Shown piece by piece: positions 43,356 to 50,869 of a DNA stretch of 64,000 nucleotides (the first letter of the stretch is position 1; the number at the start of each line of letters is the position of its first letter). This DNA is from Desulfovibrio piger (GTDB lineage: Bacteria; Desulfobacterota; Desulfovibrionia; Desulfovibrionales; Desulfovibrionaceae). Both the position numbers and the translations under genes were made by a program. The stretch lies in NCBI RefSeq assembly GCF_012843875.1, contig NZ_JABAFY010000009.1, positions 1 to 64,000 on the forward strand. The letters are read 5' to 3'. A model generated the notes under the pieces. That model was given only the letters and a program-made list of their open reading frames with translations. It had not been told where the DNA came from and made no database searches.

Positions 43356-43709
43356 TCAAAACAGTTTCAGGGGCTTGGGGGCAAAAAAGCGCCGCCGCAC
43401 CTCTTTGTAGGTCTGCGGTCGCACGCCGAAACGGTAGCGCCATAGCACGCAGTCCTCACGGGCGGCACACTGGCGCACGTCGGCACGGCTGCCGGCGCAC
43501 ATCATGCACTGCCCGCGGATGACGCGCAGGGCACGGCGCGGCGCATCCGGGCCATGCCATTCCGGACGGCTGTCCGCCTCGATGGCGGCCATGCGCCAGC
43601 CCCACAGGGGGCAGTCCTCATCCGCGCACTGACGCACGGAACGGGAGGAATTGCCCTGACATTCAAGACAAAATTGCCGGATGGCGGCAACAGGGCCAGG
43701 ATTGGCCAT
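43356..43709 (-). CDS. Small protein with a duplicated four-cysteine motif
   Basis: 117 residues. Cys14-Cys17-Cys28-Cys33 and Cys68-Cys71-Cys81-Cys86 form two copies of IR-x2-C-x2-C-x(9-10)-C-x4-C-x-L-W-x2-R. Each would bind a zinc or an iron-sulfur cluster. Similar single motifs (C-x2-C...C-x4-C-x-L-[WY]-x2-R) occur in small proteins of Desulfovibrio and its phages, of unknown function. The gene follows the YchJ gene by 12 bases, suggesting co-transcription with a second metal-binding protein. Confidence 0.7.
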   Translation of the reverse strand: MANPGPVAAIRQFCLECQGNSSRSVRQCADEDCPLWGWRMAAIEADSRPEWHGPDAPRRALRVIRGQCMMCAGSRADVRQCAAREDCVLWRYRFGVRPQTYKEVRRRFFAPKPLKLF

Positions 43710-43721
43710 GGATCCCCCCGC

Positions 43722-44234
43722 CTAGGCCGATTCCCGGCCGCAGCACTTCTTGTACTTTTTGCCGCTGCCGCAGGGACAGGGATCGTTACGGCCCACCTTG
43801 GGCTCGGGACGACGGTAAGCCTTGGGGCGACGGGCCACGCCGTCCACATAGTACAGCTTGCCGTCCTTGCGCTGGAAAAAGCTGCGTTCGCCGATCTGGC
43901 GCACGGAACCTTCCAGTTCGTAGTAGGCATAAAATTCGGCCGTATCGAAGAGCTCGCCGTTCTCGCCTTCGGGCTGGTCCTTTTCACAGGGGCCCATGTC
44001 CAGACGCAGCCAGTGGACGTCACGGGTCTGCTCTTCCAGCATCTGGGCGGTCAGATCTTCGCGATAGGCGGGATGGGTGGTCTCCACCAGATAATCGAAT
44101 TTGCCGAGGCAATAGGCGCTGAAGCGCGAGCGCACCATGGTGTCGGCATCACCGGGCCAGGCCTTGCCTTCCAGGTAGGGACCACAACATTCGTCCAGAG
44201 GGCGGCCACTGCCGCAGGGACACAGTTCAGACAT
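43722..44234 (-). CDS. YchJ-family protein with two SEC-C motifs
   Basis: 170 residues. An N-terminal SEC-C motif ([13 protein letters not shown]), a central YchJ domain ([27 protein letters not shown]), and a C-terminal SEC-C motif ([16 protein letters not shown]). SEC-C zinc motifs mediate ribosome or SecB contact in other proteins; YchJ-family function is unknown. Upstream region is G/C-rich with no clear promoter. Confidence 0.9.
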   Translation of the reverse strand: MSELCPCGSGRPLDECCGPYLEGKAWPGDADTMVRSRFSAYCLGKFDYLVETTHPAYREDLTAQMLEEQTRDVHWLRLDMGPCEKDQPEGENGELFDTAEFYAYYELEGSVRQIGERSFFQRKDGKLYYVDGVARRPKAYRRPEPKVGRNDPCPCGSGKKYKKCCGRESA

Positions 44235-44484
44235 CTTGCAGTTACATCCTTGTTATGACAGCTGCCATGGCAGAGCCACGGCGCTTTGCAAGTGTAGCCC
44301 ATGGCCGCCCCGGCGGCAAGCAGGACAGGCGGGGGACGGCGGAACGGGGCGCGTTGCGGGGCATGACGCTGTTCCCGCCCCGGCGGCCCCTCTTCCGGGA
44401 GACAGCCGGACACCGGCCCCCCTTCCCTTCCGGGACGGGACATGCCGAAAAGCCCGGCGCGCGGCCGGAGCTCCACAGACGATG
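44235..44484. other. Intergenic stretch upstream of the YchJ gene
   Basis: No gene recognised. It holds the YchJ promoter region on the minus strand; none of the palindromic words is convincing as an operator. Confidence 0.5.
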
Positions 44485-44511
44485 AAAAAGGGCCTCCCTG
44501 CCGGGAAGCCC
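44485..44511 (-). terminator. Intrinsic terminator after the 280-residue membrane protein gene
   Basis: GGGCTTCCC-GGCA-GGGAGGCCC followed by TTTTTC on the minus strand. Confidence 0.85.
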
Positions 44512-44538
44512 TCCATGCGATCTTTTTGGGCAAAAGAC

Positions 44539-45381
44539 TCAGTTGCGCGGTGCGGACAGACGCACGTAGCAGCTTTCCGGGATTTCGCCGTCGGGCAGTT
44601 CCCCGGCAGCCATCCGCAATTCCATGCAGGTGGCGGCCTTTTTCTCCAGCCTGGCCCGGCCCAGCAGTTGCCCACCGGCATCCACCACCTCGCACAGGGC
44701 CCCTTCGGCGGGGCCTTCCTTCTTGGAGCCCGAGCACCAGAGCATCAGGCTGCCGTCCTTCCGGGCCTCCGTGCGGAACACTTCGCTGAACCCGGCGTAC
44801 CAGAGCAGCCTGACGATGCGCCGCCCGGACAGGAAGGAGAGCAGGCCCGGCACGACGCCGATACAGGCCAGGATGCCGGACAGCCAGAAGGGATTGAAGC
44901 CCAGCAGGGACACGGTCAGGGAGTAGGCCCCCTGACGCAGGCTGGCGGCGTCGCTCCAGACGGTGACCTCATAGCGCTGCGTGGCGCTGGCCGGTGTGCC
45001 GCGCACCCGGACGCTCAGGGCATAGGTGCCGGGAGTGGCCCCCTGCTCCGCCACGATCTCGCCGCGCCACATGCCGTTGCCGAACCAGTAGCTGGCAAAA
45101 AAGCCGTCCAGACGGAAGCTCAGCGGCGCGCCTTCCGGGGTCACGGAGACCAGCAGGTCGCTGTCGCGCGGCTTGTCGATGCCGATGGGGCCGGAAAGCA
45201 TGGTCCCCTGCCCGGCAACGATGTCCAGATGGTAGGACCCGGCACGCATGAGGGCCTGCAGACCGTCCACAAGAACGAGGACAGCCAGCCCCAGCACAAG
45301 AGCGGCCAGCAGACCTGTGCGGCGCTGGCGTTCTTTGAGGGCTGGCAGTGCCTGCCAGAAGGAATTGGAGGAATCGCTCAT
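44539..45381 (-). CDS. Membrane protein of unknown function, two helices
   Basis: 280 residues. Helices at about 23-43 and 160-185 bracket an extracytoplasmic beta-rich domain (LSFRLDGFFASYWFGNGMWRGEIVAEQ, GTYALSVRVRG), and a cytoplasmic tail of about 95 residues follows (LMLWCSGSKKEGPAEGALCEVVDAGGQLLGRARL). No family is recognised. A smaller membrane-protein gene lies upstream on the same strand (110-base gap). Confidence 0.7.
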   Translation of the reverse strand: MSDSSNSFWQALPALKERQRRTGLLAALVLGLAVLVLVDGLQALMRAGSYHLDIVAGQGTMLSGPIGIDKPRDSDLLVSVTPEGAPLSFRLDGFFASYWFGNGMWRGEIVAEQGATPGTYALSVRVRGTPASATQRYEVTVWSDAASLRQGAYSLTVSLLGFNPFWLSGILACIGVVPGLLSFLSGRRIVRLLWYAGFSEVFRTEARKDGSLMLWCSGSKKEGPAEGALCEVVDAGGQLLGRARLEKKAATCMELRMAAGELPDGEIPESCYVRLSAPRN

Positions 45382-45491
45382 ACGGGCAGTCTAGAGGAAG
45401 AGCGGCCTTCCGGCAAGCCCGCCGCCTCCGCTTCGGGCCCCGGCCCAAAGCGGCGGGGACGGAGGGCAGCGGGCTTTTCCGGAGGCGAATG

Positions 45492-45806
45492 TCAGCGAAC
45501 GATCCCCAGGTGGTGCTGGGGCTGTTCCAGGACCCGCCAGTAGACCAGACTGGCGCCCTGCCGGGGCAGTTCGATGTAGGTGGCGCCTTCATCGGCGTAG
45601 ACCTGGCGGATCTTGCGGATCAGGGCGAACGCCCCCATCCAGACAGGAATGGAGATGCCAAAGAACCAGAGGCAGAACGTGCTCATGGAGGACATGGGCA
45701 AACGGGAGGCCATGTACATGCCCAGGAAGACAGCGCCTATCATCACCACATTGGCAACAATGCGGACGATGCTGGAATACAGGGAACGCTTGTAGCTGCT
45801 GGTCAT
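45492..45806 (-). CDS. Small membrane protein of unknown function
   Basis: 104 residues from MTSSYKRSLYSSIVR, with AAGGAGC upstream. Two helices (about 15-33 and 44-62), then a soluble C-terminus (KIRQVYADEGATYIELPRQGASLVYW). No family recognised. It probably shares a transcript with the 280-residue membrane protein downstream. Confidence 0.7.
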   Translation of the reverse strand: MTSSYKRSLYSSIVRIVANVVMIGAVFLGMYMASRLPMSSMSTFCLWFFGISIPVWMGAFALIRKIRQVYADEGATYIELPRQGASLVYWRVLEQPQHHLGIVR

Positions 45807-45840
45807 GACGGGCTCCTTGGCGGGAAGAAGGTCTGTTATC

Positions 45841-45875
45841 AAAAGACTGCCGGGAAAGGCTTTTCACGGCAGTCT
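45841..45875 (-). terminator. Intrinsic terminator after the TauE-lipoprotein operon
   Basis: AGACTGCCG/CGGCAGTCT stem followed by TTTTGAT on the minus strand. A second GGGGGGCGG/CCGCCCCCC hairpin stands between it and the lipoprotein stop (45894-45915). Confidence 0.8.
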
Positions 45876-45937
45876 CGTCTAGCAGGAGGGGGTGGGGGGC
45901 GGAGGGCCGCCCCCCGGGTTGTGGATGCTGCTGTTGT

Positions 45938-46528
45938 TTACTTCTTGAAGATGTTGGTGCGGGTGATGTTCATGAACCGCAGGGCCTGATGCTTGGCATT
46001 TTCCTTGTAGTACATGCGGACTTCGTCACCGGCTTCCCAGGTGGCCGGGGGCAGGTCGATCTTGTCAGCGGGGATGGTGAAGGTCACCAGGGCCTGCAGG
46101 CGGGCCGAGTATTCGGTCACAGACATCTTGTCCTTGTCGATGATGGGGAAGGTCTTGCCGTGCACCTTGGGATGGGTGCGCTTGATGCCCTTCTCAACAT
46201 CGGTGAACTGCACGTTCAGGACTTCCAGAGCCTTGGTCTCGGGGTTGAAGATGGTGACGGTGGACTTTTCCAGGTCGAACATCACGCGGCCGCCGGGAAC
46301 GGGCAGGGGACCGATTTCAGACGGATCGGCAGGCAGGGTGTACTCATGGACGCCGCCGGAGTAGTGGGGGTTGCGCTGGTCATGATTGACGTCCAGCACC
46401 ACCAGAAGAGTTTTGGTTTCCGGATTGAAGGCCACGCAGCGGCCCTGTTCCACCTGGCCAAATTCGCACGCGGTCAGACCGAGGCTGAGAGCCAGTACCA
46501 GAGTCAGAATTACGTTACGCATTCTCAT
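45938..46528 (-). CDS. Periplasmic lipoprotein of the sigma-54 TauE operon (DUF4881-like)
   Basis: 196 residues with a lipoprotein signal (VLALSLGLTAC, lipidated Cys21). The rest is a soluble domain with LVVLDVNHDQRNPHYSGGVHEYTLPADPSEIGPLP and repeated FNPETK words (34-39 and 154-region), suggesting beta-rich repeats. Family function unknown. It follows the TauE gene by 11 bases with AAGGAGG upstream and is the last gene of the operon. My recollection is that such lipoproteins accompany this TauE type in other Desulfovibrio; that needs checking. Confidence 0.8.
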   Translation of the reverse strand: MRMRNVILTLVLALSLGLTACEFGQVEQGRCVAFNPETKTLLVVLDVNHDQRNPHYSGGVHEYTLPADPSEIGPLPVPGGRVMFDLEKSTVTIFNPETKALEVLNVQFTDVEKGIKRTHPKVHGKTFPIIDKDKMSVTEYSARLQALVTFTIPADKIDLPPATWEAGDEVRMYYKENAKHQALRFMNITRTNIFKK

Positions 46529-46539
46529 GTGCTGCCTCC

Positions 46540-47595
46540 TTACGCCTGGCGCTTCTTGGCGGCCAGTTCAGCCTTGGCGCCCTGAACCATACGGACGGTG
46601 ATGTAGAGGGAGATGGCGCTCACGAAGCCCAGAACCACCACGGTAGCCACGCCGTTGATGAAGCCGGCATAGGCGGGGAAGTAGGGCTGGATGAGCTTCA
46701 GGACCACGGAAGCGAGGCAGCCGATGACGGCGCAGCCGAAGGCGATACGGATGCCGTAACCCTTGATGTACTTGGTGGCAACAGCACCGATCTGGGCACC
46801 GATGGCGGCACCGACCAGCATGATGAGGGCGGCCACGAGTTCAGTACGCCCCTTGAAGGTGAAGGAAGCGGCGCCGTACAGGCCGGAGATGGCCACTTCG
46901 AAGAGGTCCGTACCCACGGCCACGTGGGTGGGGCAACCGACCAGGTACACCAGGGCGGGCATGCGGATCAGACCGCCGCCGATGCCGAGGATACCGGCCA
47001 GCCAGCCAGTGAACAGGGAGACCGCGATGGGCAGCCAGGCGGAGCAGTAGATACCGGCGCCGTGGAAGTGCACCATGGGGGGAATGCGGATGGCGTGCAG
47101 CTTGGAGGCCCAGTCGATACCGGTGGCGGTAGCGGAGAGCTCTTCACCGCGGGCGGCGGCTTCGCGTTCCTTCTTCTTGCGCAGGGCCACGTCATGGAAG
47201 ACCATCCAGGCCATGCAGATCAGCAGCACGACGTACAGCCAGCGCACGACCTTGTCGACGGAACCCAGGCGTTCCAGCCACATCAGCATCTGGGCGCCCA
47301 GTTCCACGCCCACGATGGTACCGACCAGCATGGTCAGGCCGAGCTTGTAGTCAACGTTGCCGAACTTGCCGTGCCGCAGGGTCGAGATCAGGGATTTGCC
47401 GGCCATGTGGGCAACGTCCGTGCCCACGGCGAAGGCCATGGGGAAGCCGAGGATGTTCAGACCGGGGGTAACCATCCAGGCACCGCCCATACCAAAGAAA
47501 CCACCGATGATGCCGACGCCGAGACCCAGAATGATCAGACCGGGCCAGAAAATCGTCACGCCGGAGATGGGCATCAAAACATACAACCAATCCAT
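46540..47595 (-). CDS. TauE/SafE-family permease (second copy)
   Basis: 351 residues, about eight helices. Repeat motifs GIIGGFFGMGGAWMVTPGLNILG and GWLAGILGIGGGLIRMPALVYLVG, with the characteristic AVGTDVAHMAGKS and AVGTDLFEVAISGLYG. It is about 100 residues longer than the first TauE copy, largely through a central charged loop (KKKEREAAARGEELSATATG). It likely exports sulfite or another sulfur or carbon anion. Middle gene between a small membrane protein and a lipoprotein under a sigma-54 promoter. Confidence 0.9.
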   Translation of the reverse strand: MDWLYVLMPISGVTIFWPGLIILGLGVGIIGGFFGMGGAWMVTPGLNILGFPMAFAVGTDVAHMAGKSLISTLRHGKFGNVDYKLGLTMLVGTIVGVELGAQMLMWLERLGSVDKVVRWLYVVLLICMAWMVFHDVALRKKKEREAAARGEELSATATGIDWASKLHAIRIPPMVHFHGAGIYCSAWLPIAVSLFTGWLAGILGIGGGLIRMPALVYLVGCPTHVAVGTDLFEVAISGLYGAASFTFKGRTELVAALIMLVGAAIGAQIGAVATKYIKGYGIRIAFGCAVIGCLASVVLKLIQPYFPAYAGFINGVATVVVLGFVSAISLYITVRMVQGAKAELAAKKRQA

Positions 47596-47613
47596 GTTTT
47601 CCTCCCTTCCGGC

Positions 47614-47919
47614 CTAGTGTTCAGCCAGCTCGCGGTGCTTGAGGTCGATACCGATGTGCGACATCACAACGTCGGCCAGGAAGCCGAAGATGCAGCCGAC
47701 CGTCGGGATGATGATGATGGTCAGGATGGTGAAGTACAGATGACTGTCATTGTACATCTGCGCCCACCACAGCATGATACCGTCCAGGCGGCGGGTATCG
47801 GCCACGATGACCACGTTTGCCGCCGCCTTCTTGGCTGCCAGGGCCAGGGAAGGCATCATGACCAGCAGCATGACGAAGCTGCCCGCAATAGCTGTCCAGA
47901 GCTTGCGCATCATTTTCAT
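47614..47919 (-). CDS. Small membrane protein, first gene of the second TauE operon
   Basis: 101 residues. A signal-like first helix (IAGSFVMLLVMMPSLALA, possible cleavage after ALA), a short loop with DTRRLDGIMLWWAQMYNDSHLY, and a second helix (FTILTIIIIPTVGCIFGFLADVVMSHIG). Function unknown; it may be a subunit of the TauE permease encoded 18 bases downstream. GGAGGAG precedes the ATG. Confidence 0.82.
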   Translation of the reverse strand: MKMMRKLWTAIAGSFVMLLVMMPSLALAAKKAAANVVIVADTRRLDGIMLWWAQMYNDSHLYFTILTIIIIPTVGCIFGFLADVVMSHIGIDLKHRELAEH

Positions 47920-48007
47920 GTTCTCCTCCGGGTCTTGGGGTTGTTACATCCAGATCCTGCGTCCCACGGCAGGACCATTCGTCCCAAACTTCACATGCTC
48001 GTTTTAA

Positions 48008-48022
48008 GCAACACCCGTGCCA
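48008..48022 (-). promoter_or_regulatory. Sigma-54 promoter of the second TauE operon
   Basis: On the minus strand TGGCAC (48017-48022), 5 bases, TTGC (48008-48011): a perfect -24/-12 element. The transcript should start near 47997, about 78 bases before the first gene. Confidence 0.92.
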
Positions 48023-48080
48023 ATTTCGCTAAAAAACCCGGGAATCCTTGATTACCAACACTGCCAAGCGTTTTTCCTCT

Positions 48081-48095
48081 TGCGCAAACTGCGCA
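48081..48095. promoter_or_regulatory. Candidate activator site upstream of the second sigma-54 promoter
   Basis: TGCGCA-AAC-TGCGCA: a self-complementary hexamer repeated after 3 bases, about 60 bases upstream of the -24 element and also within the leader of the divergent activator gene. Confidence 0.45.
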
Positions 48096-48149
48096 TTGCG
48101 GATAGATTTTCAGGAAAGTTGCACGTTTTTTGCGTTATCGGGAGGACGT

Positions 48150-50717
48150 ATGCGCATCTGGACCAGACCCGTCCTGGGAAATTCGCTGGAAACCACCCGG
48201 TTCTTCGTCAACCGCAGCATGACAAGCCGGGTGCTTTTGCTCGGTTTACCGCTTTTGACGCTGGTTTTATTACTTGTTTTCCTCGCAACGGGACGCAGTA
48301 TCGAAGCCATGGTCAATCGCGCAATAGCCCGCAATGCCCAGTTGCATGCCCAGGCCATGAGCCTTTCGCTTGAGCAAATTCTCACAGAGACCCGAAACCA
48401 GCTCCTCATCCTGGCCGCGGGTTCCATGGAGCCCAAGGACATGGTACGGCGTCTCCAGTTCCGCGTGCGTGCCGAGGGCCTGCGCTATCGCGAGGTGGCC
48501 TTCATGGGCACGGATCCCTCCCAGCGCTATCTGCTGCTCAGCTACGGGGGCGAGATCATCTCCATCCCTCCCGATATCGCCTCCGCCACCGTGGGCAACC
48601 CCTTCACCAGCCTGAGCGCGGCCCAGCGGCCCGGCCATGTGCAGGTCAGCCAGCCCCTGGAAGTGGTCTATTCCATGGTCCCGCTCAACGATTCCGTGCA
48701 AAGCATCCCCCTTTACGTCATCCGCTTCTCCACGCCCATCTACGACAGCCAGGGCGTCTTTCAGGGCATGCTCATCCTTTCTCTGGACCTGACCGTCCTG
48801 CGCGACGCCATCAGCATGTTCTCGTCGTCGTCCGCTCCCCTGCGCACCGCCGACGACGAGACCCGCATCCGCAGCATCTTTTTCGACAACCAGGGCTGGA
48901 TGCTCTTCCAGTCCGAGAATCTGGAGGCGGACGATGCCAGCGGCCGCCTCAACAGCGACTCGCTGCGCGCCGGCTTCCAGGGCGAGTTCGGCCGCGCCGG
49001 CTTCAGCACCGCCTTCCGGCCAGGCTCCAACCACGTCAATTACTGGTCCATGGTCTCCAACGTCCAGAGCGGGCATTCCGGCCAGATCTTCCTGGACAAC
49101 GGCGATGCCTGGGGCCATGGGGACAACGCCGTGGAAGGCGTCAGCTTCGCGCCCGTCACCTTTACCGCCAACCCGGACAGCCCGCACACCATCGTAGGCG
49201 GCCTGGCCGTGCTGGACACCAGCTTCACCGCCACCCGCACCGGCATCCAGATCATCGGCATCTACGGCATCTGCCTGCTGGCCGGCATCTGCCTGCTGGG
49301 CCTGGGCCTGGCCTGGCTGGCACGCGGCACCACCAAGCGCCTGCGCCGCCTGTCCAATGAAGTGAACATGCGCATCGACAGCCACAGCTCCAACCCGCTG
49401 GTGCTGCCGCCCATGCCCCGGGAGCTCGAACAGCTCAAGGATGCCATCAACGCCCTGCTCCACCGCCTGCGCCGCAGCGAGGAGGAACAGCTCAACCAGC
49501 AGCTCATGCAGGACGCCCGCTGGGCCCGCGAACCAGCCGAGAACATGCCGGAGCTGGACGACATCCCCGAAAACGGCCTTGTGGGCACCTCCGCCGCCAT
49601 GCAGGACCTGCGCGCCAACTTCCTCAAGGCCGCGCCCACCATGGCCGACGTCCTCGTCATCGGCGAGACGGGCACCGGCAAGGAGCTTGTCTCGGCGGCC
49701 ATCCACCAGGCCAGCCCCCGGGCCAACGGCCCCTTCATCACCATCAACTGCGGTGCCCTGGACGAGAACCTGCTCATGGATACCCTGTTCGGCCACGTCA
49801 AGGGCGCCTTCACCGAGGCGCGCCAGCCCCGCAAGGGCGCCTTCCTCACGGCCGAGGGCGGCACCCTGATGCTGGACGAGATCGGCAACGCGGCCCCCAA
49901 GGTCCAGCAGGCCCTGCTGCGGGCGCTCTCCACCCGCATGATCCGCCCGCTGGGCAGCGACGAGGACGTGCCTTTCGATACCCGCATCATCGCCGCCACC
50001 AACGCGGAGCTGTTGCAGGACGCCCAGGAAGGTTCCTTCCGCGAGGACCTCTATTACCGTCTGGCCGTCATCACCATCCGCACGCCCCCCCTGCGCCGCC
50101 GCAAGTCCGACCTGCCCCTGCTGGCCGTCTTTTTCCTGACCCGGGCCGCGGAATCCCAGGGCCTGCCCACGCCGCGCCTCAGCCGCGGCGCCCTGCGCAA
50201 GCTCCAGGAATACCACTGGCCGGGCAACGTGCGCGAGCTGCAGAACTGCCTGACCCGGGCCCTGGCTTTTTGCGAAAATGGCCTCATTTTTGCAGAAAAC
50301 ATCCAGTTGGGACCGGATACCCTTCCCGGAGACATTGCGCGACCGGAACGCGGCAAGCTCTCCTGCCCGCCCGCACGGGCCGACAGCAGGCAGCCCCACG
50401 GCGAGGCTGCGGAAACGGCAGAAAGTCCTGTTGCCCAGCCCGTTCCGGCCGAAAGCGAGGATCAGGGCGCGATGCCCGCTGCGGAAGATGCCCAGCCGCG
50501 CCTCAATGCCCGTCTTGCCCGTCTGCTGCCCCAGATAGTGGAGCTCGGCAGCATCAGCCGGCAGGAATATCAGGACATGGCAGGCAAGGACATCTCCATG
50601 CGTACCGCCCAGTACGACCTGCAGATCCTGGTCCGTCTGGGCCTTGTCCGCAGGGAAGGGCGCGGCCCGGCCCAACGCTATATAGTGTTGCCGGCAGCAC
50701 GCGGGTTCCGCGCCTGA
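48150..50717 (+). CDS. Membrane-anchored sigma-54 activator with extracytoplasmic sensor
   Basis: 855 residues from MRIWTRPVLG, fixed by GGGAGGA; the frame extends upstream without support. Helices at about 28-47 and 367-390 flank a 315-residue extracytoplasmic sensor. A HAMP domain (391-445) follows, then AAA+ (476-705) with Walker A GETGTGKE (505-512), GAFTEA (552-557) in place of GAFTGA, and Walker B GGTLMLDEIGNA. A linker leads to a C-terminal winged-helix-like domain (SISRQEYQDMAGKDISMRTAQYDLQILVRLGLVRREG) rather than the usual Fis HTH. It is divergent from the second TauE operon, whose promoter is sigma-54 type, and is its most likely activator. Confidence 0.88.
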   Translation: MRIWTRPVLGNSLETTRFFVNRSMTSRVLLLGLPLLTLVLLLVFLATGRSIEAMVNRAIARNAQLHAQAMSLSLEQILTETRNQLLILAAGSMEPKDMVRRLQFRVRAEGLRYREVAFMGTDPSQRYLLLSYGGEIISIPPDIASATVGNPFTSLSAAQRPGHVQVSQPLEVVYSMVPLNDSVQSIPLYVIRFSTPIYDSQGVFQGMLILSLDLTVLRDAISMFSSSSAPLRTADDETRIRSIFFDNQGWMLFQSENLEADDASGRLNSDSLRAGFQGEFGRAGFSTAFRPGSNHVNYWSMVSNVQSGHSGQIFLDNGDAWGHGDNAVEGVSFAPVTFTANPDSPHTIVGGLAVLDTSFTATRTGIQIIGIYGICLLAGICLLGLGLAWLARGTTKRLRRLSNEVNMRIDSHSSNPLVLPPMPRELEQLKDAINALLHRLRRSEEEQLNQQLMQDARWAREPAENMPELDDIPENGLVGTSAAMQDLRANFLKAAPTMADVLVIGETGTGKELVSAAIHQASPRANGPFITINCGALDENLLMDTLFGHVKGAFTEARQPRKGAFLTAEGGTLMLDEIGNAAPKVQQALLRALSTRMIRPLGSDEDVPFDTRIIAATNAELLQDAQEGSFREDLYYRLAVITIRTPPLRRRKSDLPLLAVFFLTRAAESQGLPTPRLSRGALRKLQEYHWPGNVRELQNCLTRALAFCENGLIFAENIQLGPDTLPGDIARPERGKLSCPPARADSRQPHGEAAETAESPVAQPVPAESEDQGAMPAAEDAQPRLNARLARLLPQIVELGSISRQEYQDMAGKDISMRTAQYDLQILVRLGLVRREGRGPAQRYIVLPAARGFRA

Positions 50718-50869
50718 GGCAGCCCTTCCGTGGCATGACGGCACGGCGGTAGGCCGCCTGCCGGATGCCGGACGGTCTGCCCCGGGCGGCCGCGGCCTCC
50801 AGGAACAGGCCGGGCGTACCTGCGCCGTCTGCCTTCCATGCCCTGCCGGGGGAAGCAAAAGGAAGTTCC

